A DNA stretch of 64,000 nucleotides from the NCBI GenBank assembly GCA_047638975.1, contig JBLINB010000003.1:1-64000 (forward strand), read 5' to 3'. The stretch is from JAPKEZ01 sp047638975. Lineage in GTDB: Bacteria > Planctomycetota > UBA1135. Below the pieces are notes generated by a model, which was not told where the DNA came from, ran no database searches, and saw only the letters and a program-made list of their open reading frames with translations. The translations under genes were made by a program, and so were the position numbers. Positions 26,073 through 34,855 of this stretch are shown one piece after another; positions within the stretch are counted from its first letter, which is position 1, and every line of letters begins with the position of its first letter.

Positions 26073-29000
26073 TTACATACTGCGTCGGTATTGCCCACCG
26101 ACGCGGTATAGCTCGTTACTTATCTGCCCAAGGGTGCAATGTTTTACGCATTCCATTAACTCGGCAAACACGTTATCTTTATTAAGCGCCGCGGTGCGCA
26201 GACTAGCGAGACTTGCCGTTGCGGCGGCACTTAAACGCTGGTGAATATCGGCAACCTGTTGTATCTGCGATTGCTTTTCTTCATCAGACGAACGCATAAG
26301 TTCGACGCTAACCACTTCGCCTTCGACGGCATTCGGATTCTTAAAAGTATTTACTCCGATAATGGGTAGCTCGCCAGAATGCTTTTGTGATTCATAGAGC
26401 ATCGACTCTTCTTGAATCTTACCACGTTGGTACATGGTCTCCATGGCGCCAAGTACTCCGCCGCGATCGCTTAATCGCTCGAACTCGCTTAATACCGCTT
26501 CTTCGACCAATTCGGTTAGCTCTTCGATTATGAACGAGCCTTGCAGAGGGTTTTCGTTTTTCGCCTGACCAAGTTCGTTGTTGATGATCATTTGGATTGC
26601 AAGCGCACGCCGCACAGACTCTTCGGTCGGTGTAGTAATCGCTTCATCGTAGGCGTTGGTATGCAGGCTTTGGCAATTATCATAAATCGCATAAAGGGCC
26701 TGCAGAGTGGTGCGAATGTCATTGAAGTCAATCTCTTGCGCATGCAATGAGCGGCCGCTAGTTTGAATGTGATACTTAAGCTTCTGCGAACGTTCGCTTG
26801 CCGAGTAGCAATCACGCAAGGCTATCGCCCATATGCGTCGCGCGACGCGTCCAATAACGCTGTACTCTGCATCGACACCATTCGAGAAGAAGAACGAGAG
26901 GTTTGGAGCAAAGCTGTCGACGTCCATGCCGCGAGCGCGGTAGTATTCGACGAAAGTAAAACCATTAGACAAAGTGAAGGCTAATTGCGAGATCGGATTG
27001 GCGCCTGCTTCGGCGATGTGGTATCCAGAAATCGAAACCGAATAGAAGTTGCGCACTTTTTCATCAACAAAGTATTGTTGAATATCACCCATTACTTTTA
27101 GTGCAAATTCTGTGCTGAAGATACAAGTGTTTTGCGCTTGGTCTTCCTTGAGGATGTCAGCCTGCACCGTGCCGCGCACAGATTGCAAAGTTGCGTCTTT
27201 TATCTCTTGGTATTCTTCAGCGCTAATCAGTGCATCGCCAGTGACTCCGAGTAGCCCAAGTCCATAACCATCATGGCCTTCCGGTAAATCGCCACGATAT
27301 TGTGGTTGCTTGCCGTTGCATAGCTGCTCTATTTTTTGCTGGGCTGCTTCCCAGCGATCGGTTGCTTTTAGACGGCGCTCGATTTGCTGATCAATTGCAG
27401 TGTTCAAAAAGAAAGCTAGGACCATCGGCGCTGGACCATTGATGGTCATTGAAACCGAAGTCGATGAGTCACATAGATCAAACCCAGAGTACAACCTTTT
27501 TGCGTCGTCAAGCGTGCAGATGGAAACACCAGAATTGCCAACTTTACCGTAGATGTCTGGGCGCGAATCCGGGTCTTCACCATAAAGTGTTACAGAATCG
27601 AAGGCCGTTGACAGACGCGTTGCGGCTTGACCACGGCTTACGTAATGGAAACGGCGATTGGTGCGCTCGGCAGTGCCTTCGCCCGCAAACATGCGCGTAG
27701 GGTCCTCTCCGGTGCGCTTGAATGGGAATACGCCAGAGGTGTAAGGGAATGCTCCGGGCAGGTTCTCGTGCGAGAACCACATAAGTAAGTCATCCCAGTT
27801 GTTGGTTCTTGGTAGCGCAACTTTGGGTACCTTCAGCCCAGAAAGGGTAGTGGTAGAAGCAGTAACGGTGATGTCACGACCACGTACCTGGTAAGTGAAA
27901 GCATCTTGCTTATACTGCGCGCGAATCTGTGGCCAATTCGCAAGCTGTTCACGCACTTGCGGATTTAATTCACGCAGCAATTCATGATAGCGTTGACGCA
28001 GAATCAAAATGCCATCATCAAGATCGGTCTCTAGTAATTGTTGAGCGGAATACTCGGCATTAACATCTGGCACGTCATCCCCAAGTTCAGCTAGTGTGCG
28101 AGCCAAAGCCTGTGCCCGACATGCCGTTTCAGCTTCTTGCACGCTGCGTGATTTATGCCCACGGACGGCGTCGGCAATCTCGGAAAGGTAACGCGTGCGA
28201 TCGCTAGGTATAACTGTAGGAATATCTTTACGCCCGCCGCTTAGTTCGGATGTCGTCCAATCGAGGTTGCTGTACTTGTTCAAGTGCGGCATCAACCAAT
28301 TGAATAACTTATCGACGCCGTCATCGCCGAAGCGTGATGCTGAACACAAGAATACAGGCATCTCTTCGAGGTCTGTCTCGAATAAGTTATGATTACGCTG
28401 ATATGTTTTCGCAACTTCGCGTTTAGCATCAAGAGAGCCGCGCTTGTCAGCTTTGTTGAGGACGATGCCATCAGCGTAGTCGAGCATATCTATTTTCTCT
28501 AGTTGCGTTGGCGCTCCAAATTCTGGAGTCATCACGTATAGTGAAAAGTCGCATAGATCGGTCACTGCAGAATCGCTTTGGCCAATGCCGGCCGTCTCTA
28601 AAATGATGCAGTCAAATCCGAAAGCACGCATCGCATTTAACGAATCGCTAACAGATTCAGAGGTCGCAAGGTTGGCGCGACGCGTAGCCATTGAACGCAT
28701 GAACACACGCTCGTCATTAACGGCATTCATGCGAATACGATCACCCAACAACGCACCGCCAGTCCGTCGGCTTGACGGGTCGACGGACAAAATGGCAATA
28801 TTGCGCTCTGGGTAGGAGCTGAGGTAACGGCGCACAATTTCGTCGGTTAAAGACGACTTGCCGGCGCCACCGGTGCCGGTAATGCCAATTACCGGAGTGA
28901 TGTTATTGCTAGTTGCTGCATTTACTTCACCATGTGAGTTTTCAATAACACTAATCGCTTGCGCCAGCTGCGCTGGCTTGCCGCTCACGATAGCAGCATC

Positions 29001-29444
29001 AATATTTGCCGGCACTACCTTGGACGAAGCACTTGCTAGCTCAATCATGTTTTGAATCATGCCGACTAATCCCATGATGCGACCGTCTTCTACAGAGTAT
29101 ATTTTTTCTACACCATATGCGTGCAGCTCGGTCAATTCACTATCGGTAATCGTGCCACCACCTCCGCCAAACACCTTGATGTGCGCACAATCTTTTTCGG
29201 CGAGCAAATCGACCATGAACTTAAAGTACTCCGTGTGTCCACCTTGGTATGACGAAATCGCAATGCCATCGACATCTTCTTCGACTGCGGCTTTAACAAT
29301 TTCTTGCACGCTACGATTATGACCAAGGTGGATGACCTCGACGCCTTCTTGTTGCAGAATGCGGCGCATTATATTGATCGCGGCATCGTGGCCATCGAAT
29401 AAAGAAGCAGAGGTTACGAAACGGAGTTTGCGAGGTTCAGTCAT
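26073..29444 (-). CDS. icmF: Fused isobutyryl-CoA mutase (IcmF): B12 domain, G-protein chaperone, mutase
   Basis: Adenosylcobalamin enzyme interconverting isobutyryl-CoA and n-butyryl-CoA (some versions pivalyl-CoA). The 1123-aa protein begins with the cobalamin-binding domain (base-off motif SLFDGHDAAIN, Asp17 and His19), then a MeaB-type GTPase with P-loop GTGGAGKSS at 190-198 and NKAD, then the mutase TIM-barrel with GAFPYTSGVFPFKR and YGKVGNSGVSI. The three-part fusion is diagnostic of IcmF. It starts one base after the MerR gene, which probably controls it. No propionyl-CoA pathway gene is adjacent. Confidence 0.95.
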   Translation of the reverse strand: MTEPRKLRFVTSASLFDGHDAAINIMRRILQQEGVEVIHLGHNRSVQEIVKAAVEEDVDGIAISSYQGGHTEYFKFMVDLLAEKDCAHIKVFGGGGGTITDSELTELHAYGVEKIYSVEDGRIMGLVGMIQNMIELASASSKVVPANIDAAIVSGKPAQLAQAISVIENSHGEVNAATSNNITPVIGITGTGGAGKSSLTDEIVRRYLSSYPERNIAILSVDPSSRRTGGALLGDRIRMNAVNDERVFMRSMATRRANLATSESVSDSLNAMRAFGFDCIILETAGIGQSDSAVTDLCDFSLYVMTPEFGAPTQLEKIDMLDYADGIVLNKADKRGSLDAKREVAKTYQRNHNLFETDLEEMPVFLCSASRFGDDGVDKLFNWLMPHLNKYSNLDWTTSELSGGRKDIPTVIPSDRTRYLSEIADAVRGHKSRSVQEAETACRAQALARTLAELGDDVPDVNAEYSAQQLLETDLDDGILILRQRYHELLRELNPQVREQLANWPQIRAQYKQDAFTYQVRGRDITVTASTTTLSGLKVPKVALPRTNNWDDLLMWFSHENLPGAFPYTSGVFPFKRTGEDPTRMFAGEGTAERTNRRFHYVSRGQAATRLSTAFDSVTLYGEDPDSRPDIYGKVGNSGVSICTLDDAKRLYSGFDLCDSSTSVSMTINGPAPMVLAFFLNTAIDQQIERRLKATDRWEAAQQKIEQLCNGKQPQYRGDLPEGHDGYGLGLLGVTGDALISAEEYQEIKDATLQSVRGTVQADILKEDQAQNTCIFSTEFALKVMGDIQQYFVDEKVRNFYSVSISGYHIAEAGANPISQLAFTLSNGFTFVEYYRARGMDVDSFAPNLSFFFSNGVDAEYSVIGRVARRIWAIALRDCYSASERSQKLKYHIQTSGRSLHAQEIDFNDIRTTLQALYAIYDNCQSLHTNAYDEAITTPTEESVRRALAIQMIINNELGQAKNENPLQGSFIIEELTELVEEAVLSEFERLSDRGGVLGAMETMYQRGKIQEESMLYESQKHSGELPIIGVNTFKNPNAVEGEVVSVELMRSSDEEKQSQIQQVADIHQRLSAAATASLASLRTAALNKDNVFAELMECVKHCTLGQISNELYRVGGQYRRSM

Positions 29445-29445
29445 G

Positions 29446-29826
29446 TTAATTTATTTTGTCGTTAATGCGTTGGCGGTAATGATTGAGCTCGGTGATCAAT
29501 TGTTCGAGCTCGGCGATGCGTTCAGCTACTTGTGCAGTGCGCACCGCAAGTAATTGTTCGAGTTGTTGCAGCATGGCGGGGGTAGCCCCAGATACGAAGC
29601 GATCGTTGAGCTCGCCGATTTCGGTTAGCGTCAACCCGAGATGTTTAAGGCGCGTGATGAAACGTAGTCGCTCGAGGGCATCAGCGTTGTATAGCCGTCG
29701 TCCACCGGGGCCGCGATCGCTTGCTGGTAGCAGGCGAAGTTCTCCGTAATAGCGGATAGTGCGGGTGCTAACACCTGCTAATTTGGACAACTTAGAGATG
29801 TCGTAGCTATATGCGGCTGACGGCAT
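29446..29826 (-). CDS. MerR-family transcriptional regulator
   Basis: 126 aa: N-terminal winged HTH (SKLAGVSTRTIRYYGELRLL), the R-R-L-Y-N-ADALERLRFITRLKHLGL wing/hinge typical of MerR proteins, and a C-terminal dimerisation coiled coil (~75-122). There is no Cys pair for metal sensing, so it is more like metabolic members that sense acyl-CoA or stress. It lies one base upstream of icmF, in the same operon, and probably regulates it and itself. Similar MerR genes next to branched-chain acyl-CoA genes are common (LiuR-like), supporting this. Confidence 0.88.
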   Translation of the reverse strand: MPSAAYSYDISKLSKLAGVSTRTIRYYGELRLLPASDRGPGGRRLYNADALERLRFITRLKHLGLTLTEIGELNDRFVSGATPAMLQQLEQLLAVRTAQVAERIAELEQLITELNHYRQRINDKIN

Positions 29827-30136
29827 GGTGCTATTTTAGCACGCCGATGACAGTTCGCGTTAACTGTTATAGCGAATAATCGAAGAATAGCCTTAAATCC
29901 AACGTCTGAACCTCAATGGGTGATAGTTAACACAAAAAAAGAGATTATTCTCGAAAAAATAGCACACATAAATAGCGAGAAATGGGCAGATTCTATAAAG
30001 TCGCAAAGATAAATAAAAAAAATCTAAGGAAAGCTCGATTTTAAGCCGACTTAATAATAGCTACAAAGGGTGCAAGCTTGTTTGGACTGCAGGGGATGGC
30101 AGAAAGAATTAACTGCGTAGCGCGAGGGGGAAAGGG
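29827..30136. other. AT-rich intergenic region without a protein gene
   Basis: This 310-bp stretch (347 bp counting the terminator) lies between the merR start and the msrB 3' end. It holds the putative merR operator at 29850-29867 and a very A-rich block near 29930-30030, but no convincing reading frame, tRNA or riboswitch. Since a plus-strand terminator closes it (30137-30168) with no plus-strand gene before, it may encode a small RNA starting after the TAATAAT at about 30049. I do not recognise 6S, SRP, tmRNA or RNase P signatures. Confidence 0.35.
29850..29867. promoter_or_regulatory. Putative MerR operator upstream of merR-icmF
   Basis: Perfect 6-bp inverted repeat ACAGTT-N6-AACTGT, 24 bp before the merR ATG. 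On the minus strand it overlaps TTAACG, which lies 19 bp before TAAAAT; a long 19-bp spacer with dyad symmetry is the usual MerR-family promoter design. The -35 match is poor. Confidence 0.35.
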
Positions 30137-30168
30137 ACCAACGGTTGGCAACAGTCGTTGGTTTTTTC
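30137..30168 (+). terminator. Rho-independent terminator (orphan)
   Basis: Stem ACCAACG/CGTTGGT (30137-30143 with 30156-30162), 12-nt loop, followed by TTTTT at 30163-30167 on the plus strand. No plus-strand protein gene precedes it. Confidence 0.6.
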
Positions 30169-30173
30169 TATTT

Positions 30174-30605
30174 CTAGCGCTTTATGAGGCGCATAGCTGC
30201 TGAATTCATGCAGTAACGCTTCCCGGTAGGCTGTGGCCCGTCGTCGAATACGTGACCGATATGCGCATCGCATTGGCTGCAGCGCACTTCTGTGCGCACG
30301 CGGAATAGCTTCCTGTCGCTATGCAGGCTAATCGATGCGTCGCTGATCGGTTCCCAGTAGCTTGGCCAGCCGGTGCCAGATTCGTATTTGGTATCCGATG
30401 AAAATAAAGGATTACTGCAGCACACACAAACGTATTGGCCGTCGGATTTTTCATCCCAGTATTCGCCGCTGAAGGCCTTTTCGGTGCCGCCTTCTTGCGT
30501 CACTTTATGCTGAATGTCACTTAGACTTCCATTTTCGCTTTTATTATTGCTGCATCCAAGGATTAACAAGGTGCATAACGGTATTAAAGATTCGCTGATT
30601 CCCAC
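30174..30605 (-). CDS. msrB: Peptide-methionine (R)-S-oxide reductase, lipoprotein-type MsrB
   Basis: Reduces methionine-R-sulfoxide in proteins. The 143-aa product has a hydrophobic N-terminus with lipobox LILGC, so it is exported and lipid-anchored, unlike cytosolic MsrB. The two zinc CxxC pairs (CVCCSNPLF and CSQCDAHIGHVF), the substrate motif SGTGWPSYW and the catalytic Cys132 in KRYCMNSAAM are intact; the position is Cys, not Sec. The start is GTG at 30605. It would repair envelope proteins and needs an extracytoplasmic thiol donor, which makes the thioredoxin-like proteins in this window relevant. Divergent from the sugar dehydrogenase gene. Confidence 0.92.
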   Translation of the reverse strand: MGISESLIPLCTLLILGCSNNKSENGSLSDIQHKVTQEGGTEKAFSGEYWDEKSDGQYVCVCCSNPLFSSDTKYESGTGWPSYWEPISDASISLHSDRKLFRVRTEVRCSQCDAHIGHVFDDGPQPTGKRYCMNSAAMRLIKR

Positions 30606-30649
30606 GATATTATCATAATAGAGAGGGGCTTGGTATGTAAGCTATATTC

Positions 30650-32110
30650 ATGCAAATCCTTCGCCTCACCATACTCGCAATGCTATTTTGCTTTAGCGCT
30701 TCGCCCGCTACTGCTCAGACTAAGCTTAAACTAGAACAAGTCGGTGCCAGTTTTGGCACGCCAATATTGGTCACAAGCCCTGCTGGCGACATCGACCGGA
30801 TATTCGTTTTGAATCAATACGGAAAAATCTTCATTGTTAAAAATGGCGCACAACTCACCACACCGTTTTTAGACGTAAGCGCTTTAAATACTTATGGCGG
30901 AGAGCGCGGATTACTCGGGTTAGCTTTTCATCCGCAATATTCAAGTAATGGGTATTTCTTTATCAATTACACTGACAACCAAGGGCATACACAAGTATCG
31001 CGCTACCAAGCAAGTGCTGCTAATGCCGATATAGCCGATCCCGCTAGTCGTTATGACATCATCAGTATTAACCAGCCATACAGCAATCACAACGGTGGAT
31101 GCATCCGCTTCGGGCCCGATGGTTACCTTTATATTGGTACCGGCGACGGTGGCTCTGCTAATGATCCGCAGAACAATGCGCAGAACGGGAATTCACTACT
31201 CGGAAAAATGTTGCGTCTTGATATCGACAACGGTTCCCCGTATGCCATACCTAGCTCAAACCCTTTCGTAAATAACGGAAGTGTACTTGATGAAATTTGG
31301 GCAGTAGGCCTTCGTAACCCATGGCGCTTTAATTTTGATTCTTTAACTGGCGATATGTACATTGCTGATGTGGGGCAAAATGCATGGGAATACGTCCACT
31401 TCGAACGGGCTGGTGACGCTGGTGGACGCAACTATGGATGGAAAATAGTCGAGGGCTCCAATTGCTTTTCGCCATCAACGGGCTGTAACACTGCCGGCTT
31501 AGAAATGCCTATTTACGAATACCCGCATAGCTTTTTCCCGTCGGTTAATTGTTGTATCATTGGCTCCGAAGTTTACCGCGGAAAATCAATGTCACGTATG
31601 GGTGGACGTTATTTCTTCACCGACGCTTGTAGCCAAGATTTGTGGTCATTTCGATACGATGGCACTATAAATAACTTAAGCGATTTTACAGATCATACCG
31701 CTGAAAGTGGAGTACCGGGTACAGGTACGTCTTTAGGCACTGATGCTAATGGCGAGATTTATGTTTGTCGTGGGGCATATGTTTACCGACTAGTGCCATC
31801 TGAAATGTATTTGAACGTACCACCATTGGTTGTTGGCAGCCAAGCAATCATGAATGTCTCGAATGCTGCTCCGAATTCACCAACGTATTTGGCATATTCC
31901 TTTAGCGGTTTAGGTAGTACACTTATCTCTCAATTGAGCGTAGTGCTCTCGTTGAATCAACCAGGTCTAGCAGCCACTTCAACATCAAATTCAAGCGGTG
32001 TTGCGCAGTATCAAGCAACGCCACCTCCAGGGCTTTTTGGGCGTACAATTTGGATGCAAGCTGTGCAAACGGGCACGGCCTCAAATGTATTCGAGGCTAC
32101 ATTTAATTAA
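30650..32110 (+). CDS. Secreted PQQ-dependent sugar dehydrogenase-like protein with shared C-terminal domain
   Basis: 486 aa with signal peptide (MQILRLTILAMLFCFSASPATAQ). Residues ~25-380 are a glucose/sorbosone dehydrogenase (GSDH) six-bladed propeller: GGERGLLGLAFHPQY, HNGGCIRFGPDGYLYIGTGD, EIWAVGLRNPWRFNFD and YIADVGQNAWEYV are classic. It probably oxidises aldoses or related compounds with PQQ and calcium in the periplasm. Residues ~386-486 are the same tail as in 16352 and 19488 (GLFGRTIWMQAVQTGTASNV). Its stop overlaps the start of pepE (TAATG), suggesting coupling. Confidence 0.87.
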   Translation: MQILRLTILAMLFCFSASPATAQTKLKLEQVGASFGTPILVTSPAGDIDRIFVLNQYGKIFIVKNGAQLTTPFLDVSALNTYGGERGLLGLAFHPQYSSNGYFFINYTDNQGHTQVSRYQASAANADIADPASRYDIISINQPYSNHNGGCIRFGPDGYLYIGTGDGGSANDPQNNAQNGNSLLGKMLRLDIDNGSPYAIPSSNPFVNNGSVLDEIWAVGLRNPWRFNFDSLTGDMYIADVGQNAWEYVHFERAGDAGGRNYGWKIVEGSNCFSPSTGCNTAGLEMPIYEYPHSFFPSVNCCIIGSEVYRGKSMSRMGGRYFFTDACSQDLWSFRYDGTINNLSDFTDHTAESGVPGTGTSLGTDANGEIYVCRGAYVYRLVPSEMYLNVPPLVVGSQAIMNVSNAAPNSPTYLAYSFSGLGSTLISQLSVVLSLNQPGLAATSTSNSSGVAQYQATPPPGLFGRTIWMQAVQTGTASNVFEATFN

Positions 32111-32823
32111 TGACGCGTATACTTCTGGGAAGTGGCGGCTTTCGTGGTAACGAACGCCGAGAATTTCTCTGTGAACAAATGCGCGAGTTTTTTGGCGACA
32201 TAAAACAATTACTATTCGTGCCCTATGCCGGCGGCGATTACGATGGCTATGTCAACGAGATGACAGCTGCGGGCTTTAATGCTGGCTATGAATTAGTTGG
32301 CATCCATACTTTTGATGATGCGGTTGATGCTGTAAAAAAGGCTGAAGCCATTTACGTCGGCGGCGGTAACACCTTTCGTCTTATCAAAGAGTTGCATGAA
32401 GGTAAGACCTTGCAGGCAATCAAAGAGCGTGTCGCTGCTGGCATGCCTTATATGGGCGTGAGTGCTGGTTCAAATGTGGCTTGCCCGACGATGCAAACCA
32501 CTAACGATATGCCCATCGTTTATCCGCCTTCGTTTGATAGCTTGAATTTAGTTTCGTATCAATTAAACGCGCACTACTTTGATGGTGCCACTTACGTCAA
32601 GCAAGACGATGCATACCTGCAACACTTCGGAGAAACGCGTCGCGATCGCATTCGAGAGTTTCACCAGTGCAATGATTTGCCGGTAGTCGGATTGCGCGAG
32701 GGTAGCGTGATTGTTCACCAAAACCAACGTGCACTATTGCGCGGCAATAGTGCTGTGATATTTCTTAAAGGCAAAGAGCCTTTAGAAATCGCCGACGGCG
32801 AAGACTTGCTTCAATACCTGTAA
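32110..32823 (+). CDS. pepE: Peptidase E (alpha-aspartyl dipeptidase, S51)
   Basis: Hydrolyses dipeptides with N-terminal aspartate. 237 aa, family size. The nucleophile elbow GVSAGSN contains Ser118, preceded by AEAIYVGGGNTFRLIK, which is diagnostic of S51 peptidases; LNAHYFD carries the presumed His. Cytosolic, no signal peptide. ATG 32110 overlaps the preceding TAA by one base. Convergent with the TraB/GumN gene, 4 bp apart. Confidence 0.93.
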   Translation: MTRILLGSGGFRGNERREFLCEQMREFFGDIKQLLFVPYAGGDYDGYVNEMTAAGFNAGYELVGIHTFDDAVDAVKKAEAIYVGGGNTFRLIKELHEGKTLQAIKERVAAGMPYMGVSAGSNVACPTMQTTNDMPIVYPPSFDSLNLVSYQLNAHYFDGATYVKQDDAYLQHFGETRRDRIREFHQCNDLPVVGLREGSVIVHQNQRALLRGNSAVIFLKGKEPLEIADGEDLLQYL

Positions 32824-32827
32824 AGTT

Positions 32828-33763
32828 TTATTTAACGCGCTCGACGGTATAGCCCATCTCTTTAAGCAGTTCATCGACGCCTTGAGGGCCAGCAAAGTGC
32901 AAAGCGCCGAAGGCATAGAACGTCATAGATTGCGGATGCGCTTTCATGCGTGCAGCGATGCGCTCGGCCATATTGAAATTGCGCTGAATGAGTAGTGCAT
33001 CAAATGCAGCGATTTCTAATGCGCTAGCACCATCCAACTCTTTCTCGGCGAATGCCCACAAGGCATCGATATCACCGTTAATATAATGCTCAAGCATGAT
33101 CTCGATATCGCTCTTTTCGTTAGATGCTTTGCTGATTGTTTTATCAATCGCTAGTCCGAGTAATTCTATTTGTTGCTCTTCGTTACCAAAAGCAAGTGCT
33201 GCAATTTGTTCTTCGATGGTTTCGATGCCACCGACTTCTTTGTCTTCTTCGCGTGCACGAATGGTTAGCTGTAAGTCAAGCGCTGTACCTTGCATGTATT
33301 GCATAGCATCCAGCAGTTGTAGCTGCATACCCACCATCCATGGGCGAAGCCCGTCAAGCATGGTCATCGTCATGCTTTTCGAAGTCACGTAACCTCTAAT
33401 CTTCGCGTACATCTCTGGCGGTATCACATCATAAAGTTTGCTGCCGGCGGGCAGCATGCCCAGTTGAGCCACTTTGACGCCTAGCTCGAGCGCAGACTCT
33501 TTTAGTTCGGTGAATACAGCGTCGGATTCGGTAAACGCGGCAGCGACTGTTGGATGAAGCGTCGTCACCCGTGGGTCAGAGACGTGCATCGTGCCAAATA
33601 GATATGAAGTGTTCTCGCTACTACTCACTTTCCAGAGGACGGGCGGCGCCACAGTAGGAGAACTGCTTTTTATATCTAGGCCAATGGCTGCCGGCGAACA
33701 GGCGCTAAATAGTCCAAAAGCTAAAGGTAGAATGATTGAACAAGATTTAAACAGTTTATTCAT
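32828..33763 (-). CDS. TraB/GumN family lipoprotein
   Basis: 311 aa, lipoprotein signal with LFSAC (lipid Cys22). The TraB/GumN hallmarks are present: GTMHVSD at 57-63 and FYAFGALHFAGPQGVDELL near the C-terminus, plus an Ala/Glu-rich helical middle. These proteins are related to the Tiki family of membrane metalloproteases and may be peptidases, but bacterial roles are not settled. Divergent from the AI-2E-type permease with a 36-bp gap; convergent with pepE. Confidence 0.85.
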   Translation of the reverse strand: MNKLFKSCSIILPLAFGLFSACSPAAIGLDIKSSSPTVAPPVLWKVSSSENTSYLFGTMHVSDPRVTTLHPTVAAAFTESDAVFTELKESALELGVKVAQLGMLPAGSKLYDVIPPEMYAKIRGYVTSKSMTMTMLDGLRPWMVGMQLQLLDAMQYMQGTALDLQLTIRAREEDKEVGGIETIEEQIAALAFGNEEQQIELLGLAIDKTISKASNEKSDIEIMLEHYINGDIDALWAFAEKELDGASALEIAAFDALLIQRNFNMAERIAARMKAHPQSMTFYAFGALHFAGPQGVDELLKEMGYTVERVK

Positions 33764-33799
33764 TTGTTAAGTATAACGGTGCGTATTAACCTAGGACAA

Positions 33800-34855
33800 A
33801 TGCACAACACTAGCCGCACACTGATTGCCTTACTCGCAATTACCACAACCATCCTGGTCGGTTGGGTATTGCATGTAGGGGCTAGTATTTTGCAGCCTCT
33901 AGTCATTGCATTTTTATTAGCATCGATGTTGCAGCCAGTAATCGTGCGTTTGGCCCGCCTCAAGATACCACCCACGATTGCGGTTATGTTTTTGGTAGCT
34001 TTAATTGGCTTAGGATTGGCACAAGCTGGTTTAATGCTGCAGTCGTCCATTGCCGATTTTTTTGACAGCTCCGGAGCCGACACCTTAGTCGACGGCATTC
34101 GGCAGCAATTAGCGAAGTCATCGATTCCGCAACAGGTACAAGATTTAGTCGTTAACTCGCTCGATCAGGCCGACCTGCAAGGACTAGCCGGCGAGTTAAT
34201 TGGCGGTGGCGTTGGTTTTGCGAAAGGGTTGCTATTGATCATGATTTACATGAGTTTTATCTTTGCCGAACAAAAAATATTCAAGAGTAAAATATTGTCA
34301 ATCGCCGGAGACCGTCAGGAAGAAGCTTCTGAAATGTTAGAAAAAATGGGGCGTGGTCTTCAGCGATACTTGTCGGTAAAAACCGTAGTGTCCTTACTCA
34401 CCGGTTCATTGTGCTACTTGGTGCTGATTATGTGCGATGTCCCGTACGCATTGATGTTCGGCTTGCTTACGTTCATGCTTAATTACATACCGACCTTTGG
34501 CTCTATTATCGCGGCATTCTTTCCGACGATTACTGCCCTTGGTAATGGAGAACCCTGGTCAGTGGCGCTGACCGTAATGGGCTCGTACCTGGCGATTAAC
34601 TTAACTCTAGGCTCGTATATAGAACCCAAAATATTAGGCCGCGAACTGAACTTGTCACCCCTAGTAGTGGTGGTGTCAGTAGTTGTCTGGGCGGGGATAT
34701 GGGGCGTAGTTGGCGCATTCTTGGCCGTACCACTAACTTCAGCAATACAAATAATGCTGCTAAGCTCTGAGCGAACTCGCTCAGTTGCTATTCTGCTAAG
34801 TATCGGTCCTAAAGCTTATTCGCCTTCGCCTTCGTCCTCTTCTTCAGGATCGTAA
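33800..34855 (+). CDS. AI-2E family transporter (PerM-like membrane protein)
   Basis: 351 aa from ATG 33800, preceded by AGGA five bases upstream; a TTG at 33764 would extend it by 12 residues. Two N-terminal hydrophobic segments, a periplasmic helical region (~80-145), a further membrane segment and a cluster of four to five segments in the C-terminal half (LMFGLLTFMLNYIPTFGSIIAAFFPT is the family's conserved loop). Members have been linked to AI-2 export or Na+/H+ antiport; substrate unknown here. The Ser/Pro-rich last 15 residues overlap the opposing b562-like gene by 40 bp. Confidence 0.87.
   Translation: MHNTSRTLIALLAITTTILVGWVLHVGASILQPLVIAFLLASMLQPVIVRLARLKIPPTIAVMFLVALIGLGLAQAGLMLQSSIADFFDSSGADTLVDGIRQQLAKSSIPQQVQDLVVNSLDQADLQGLAGELIGGGVGFAKGLLLIMIYMSFIFAEQKIFKSKILSIAGDRQEEASEMLEKMGRGLQRYLSVKTVVSLLTGSLCYLVLIMCDVPYALMFGLLTFMLNYIPTFGSIIAAFFPTITALGNGEPWSVALTVMGSYLAINLTLGSYIEPKILGRELNLSPLVVVVSVVVWAGIWGVVGAFLAVPLTSAIQIMLLSSERTRSVAILLSIGPKAYSPSPSSSSSGS

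Noticed and set aside
29827..30136. Cobalamin riboswitch for icmF
   Set aside because: No B12-box-like sequence on the minus strand; merR intervenes.
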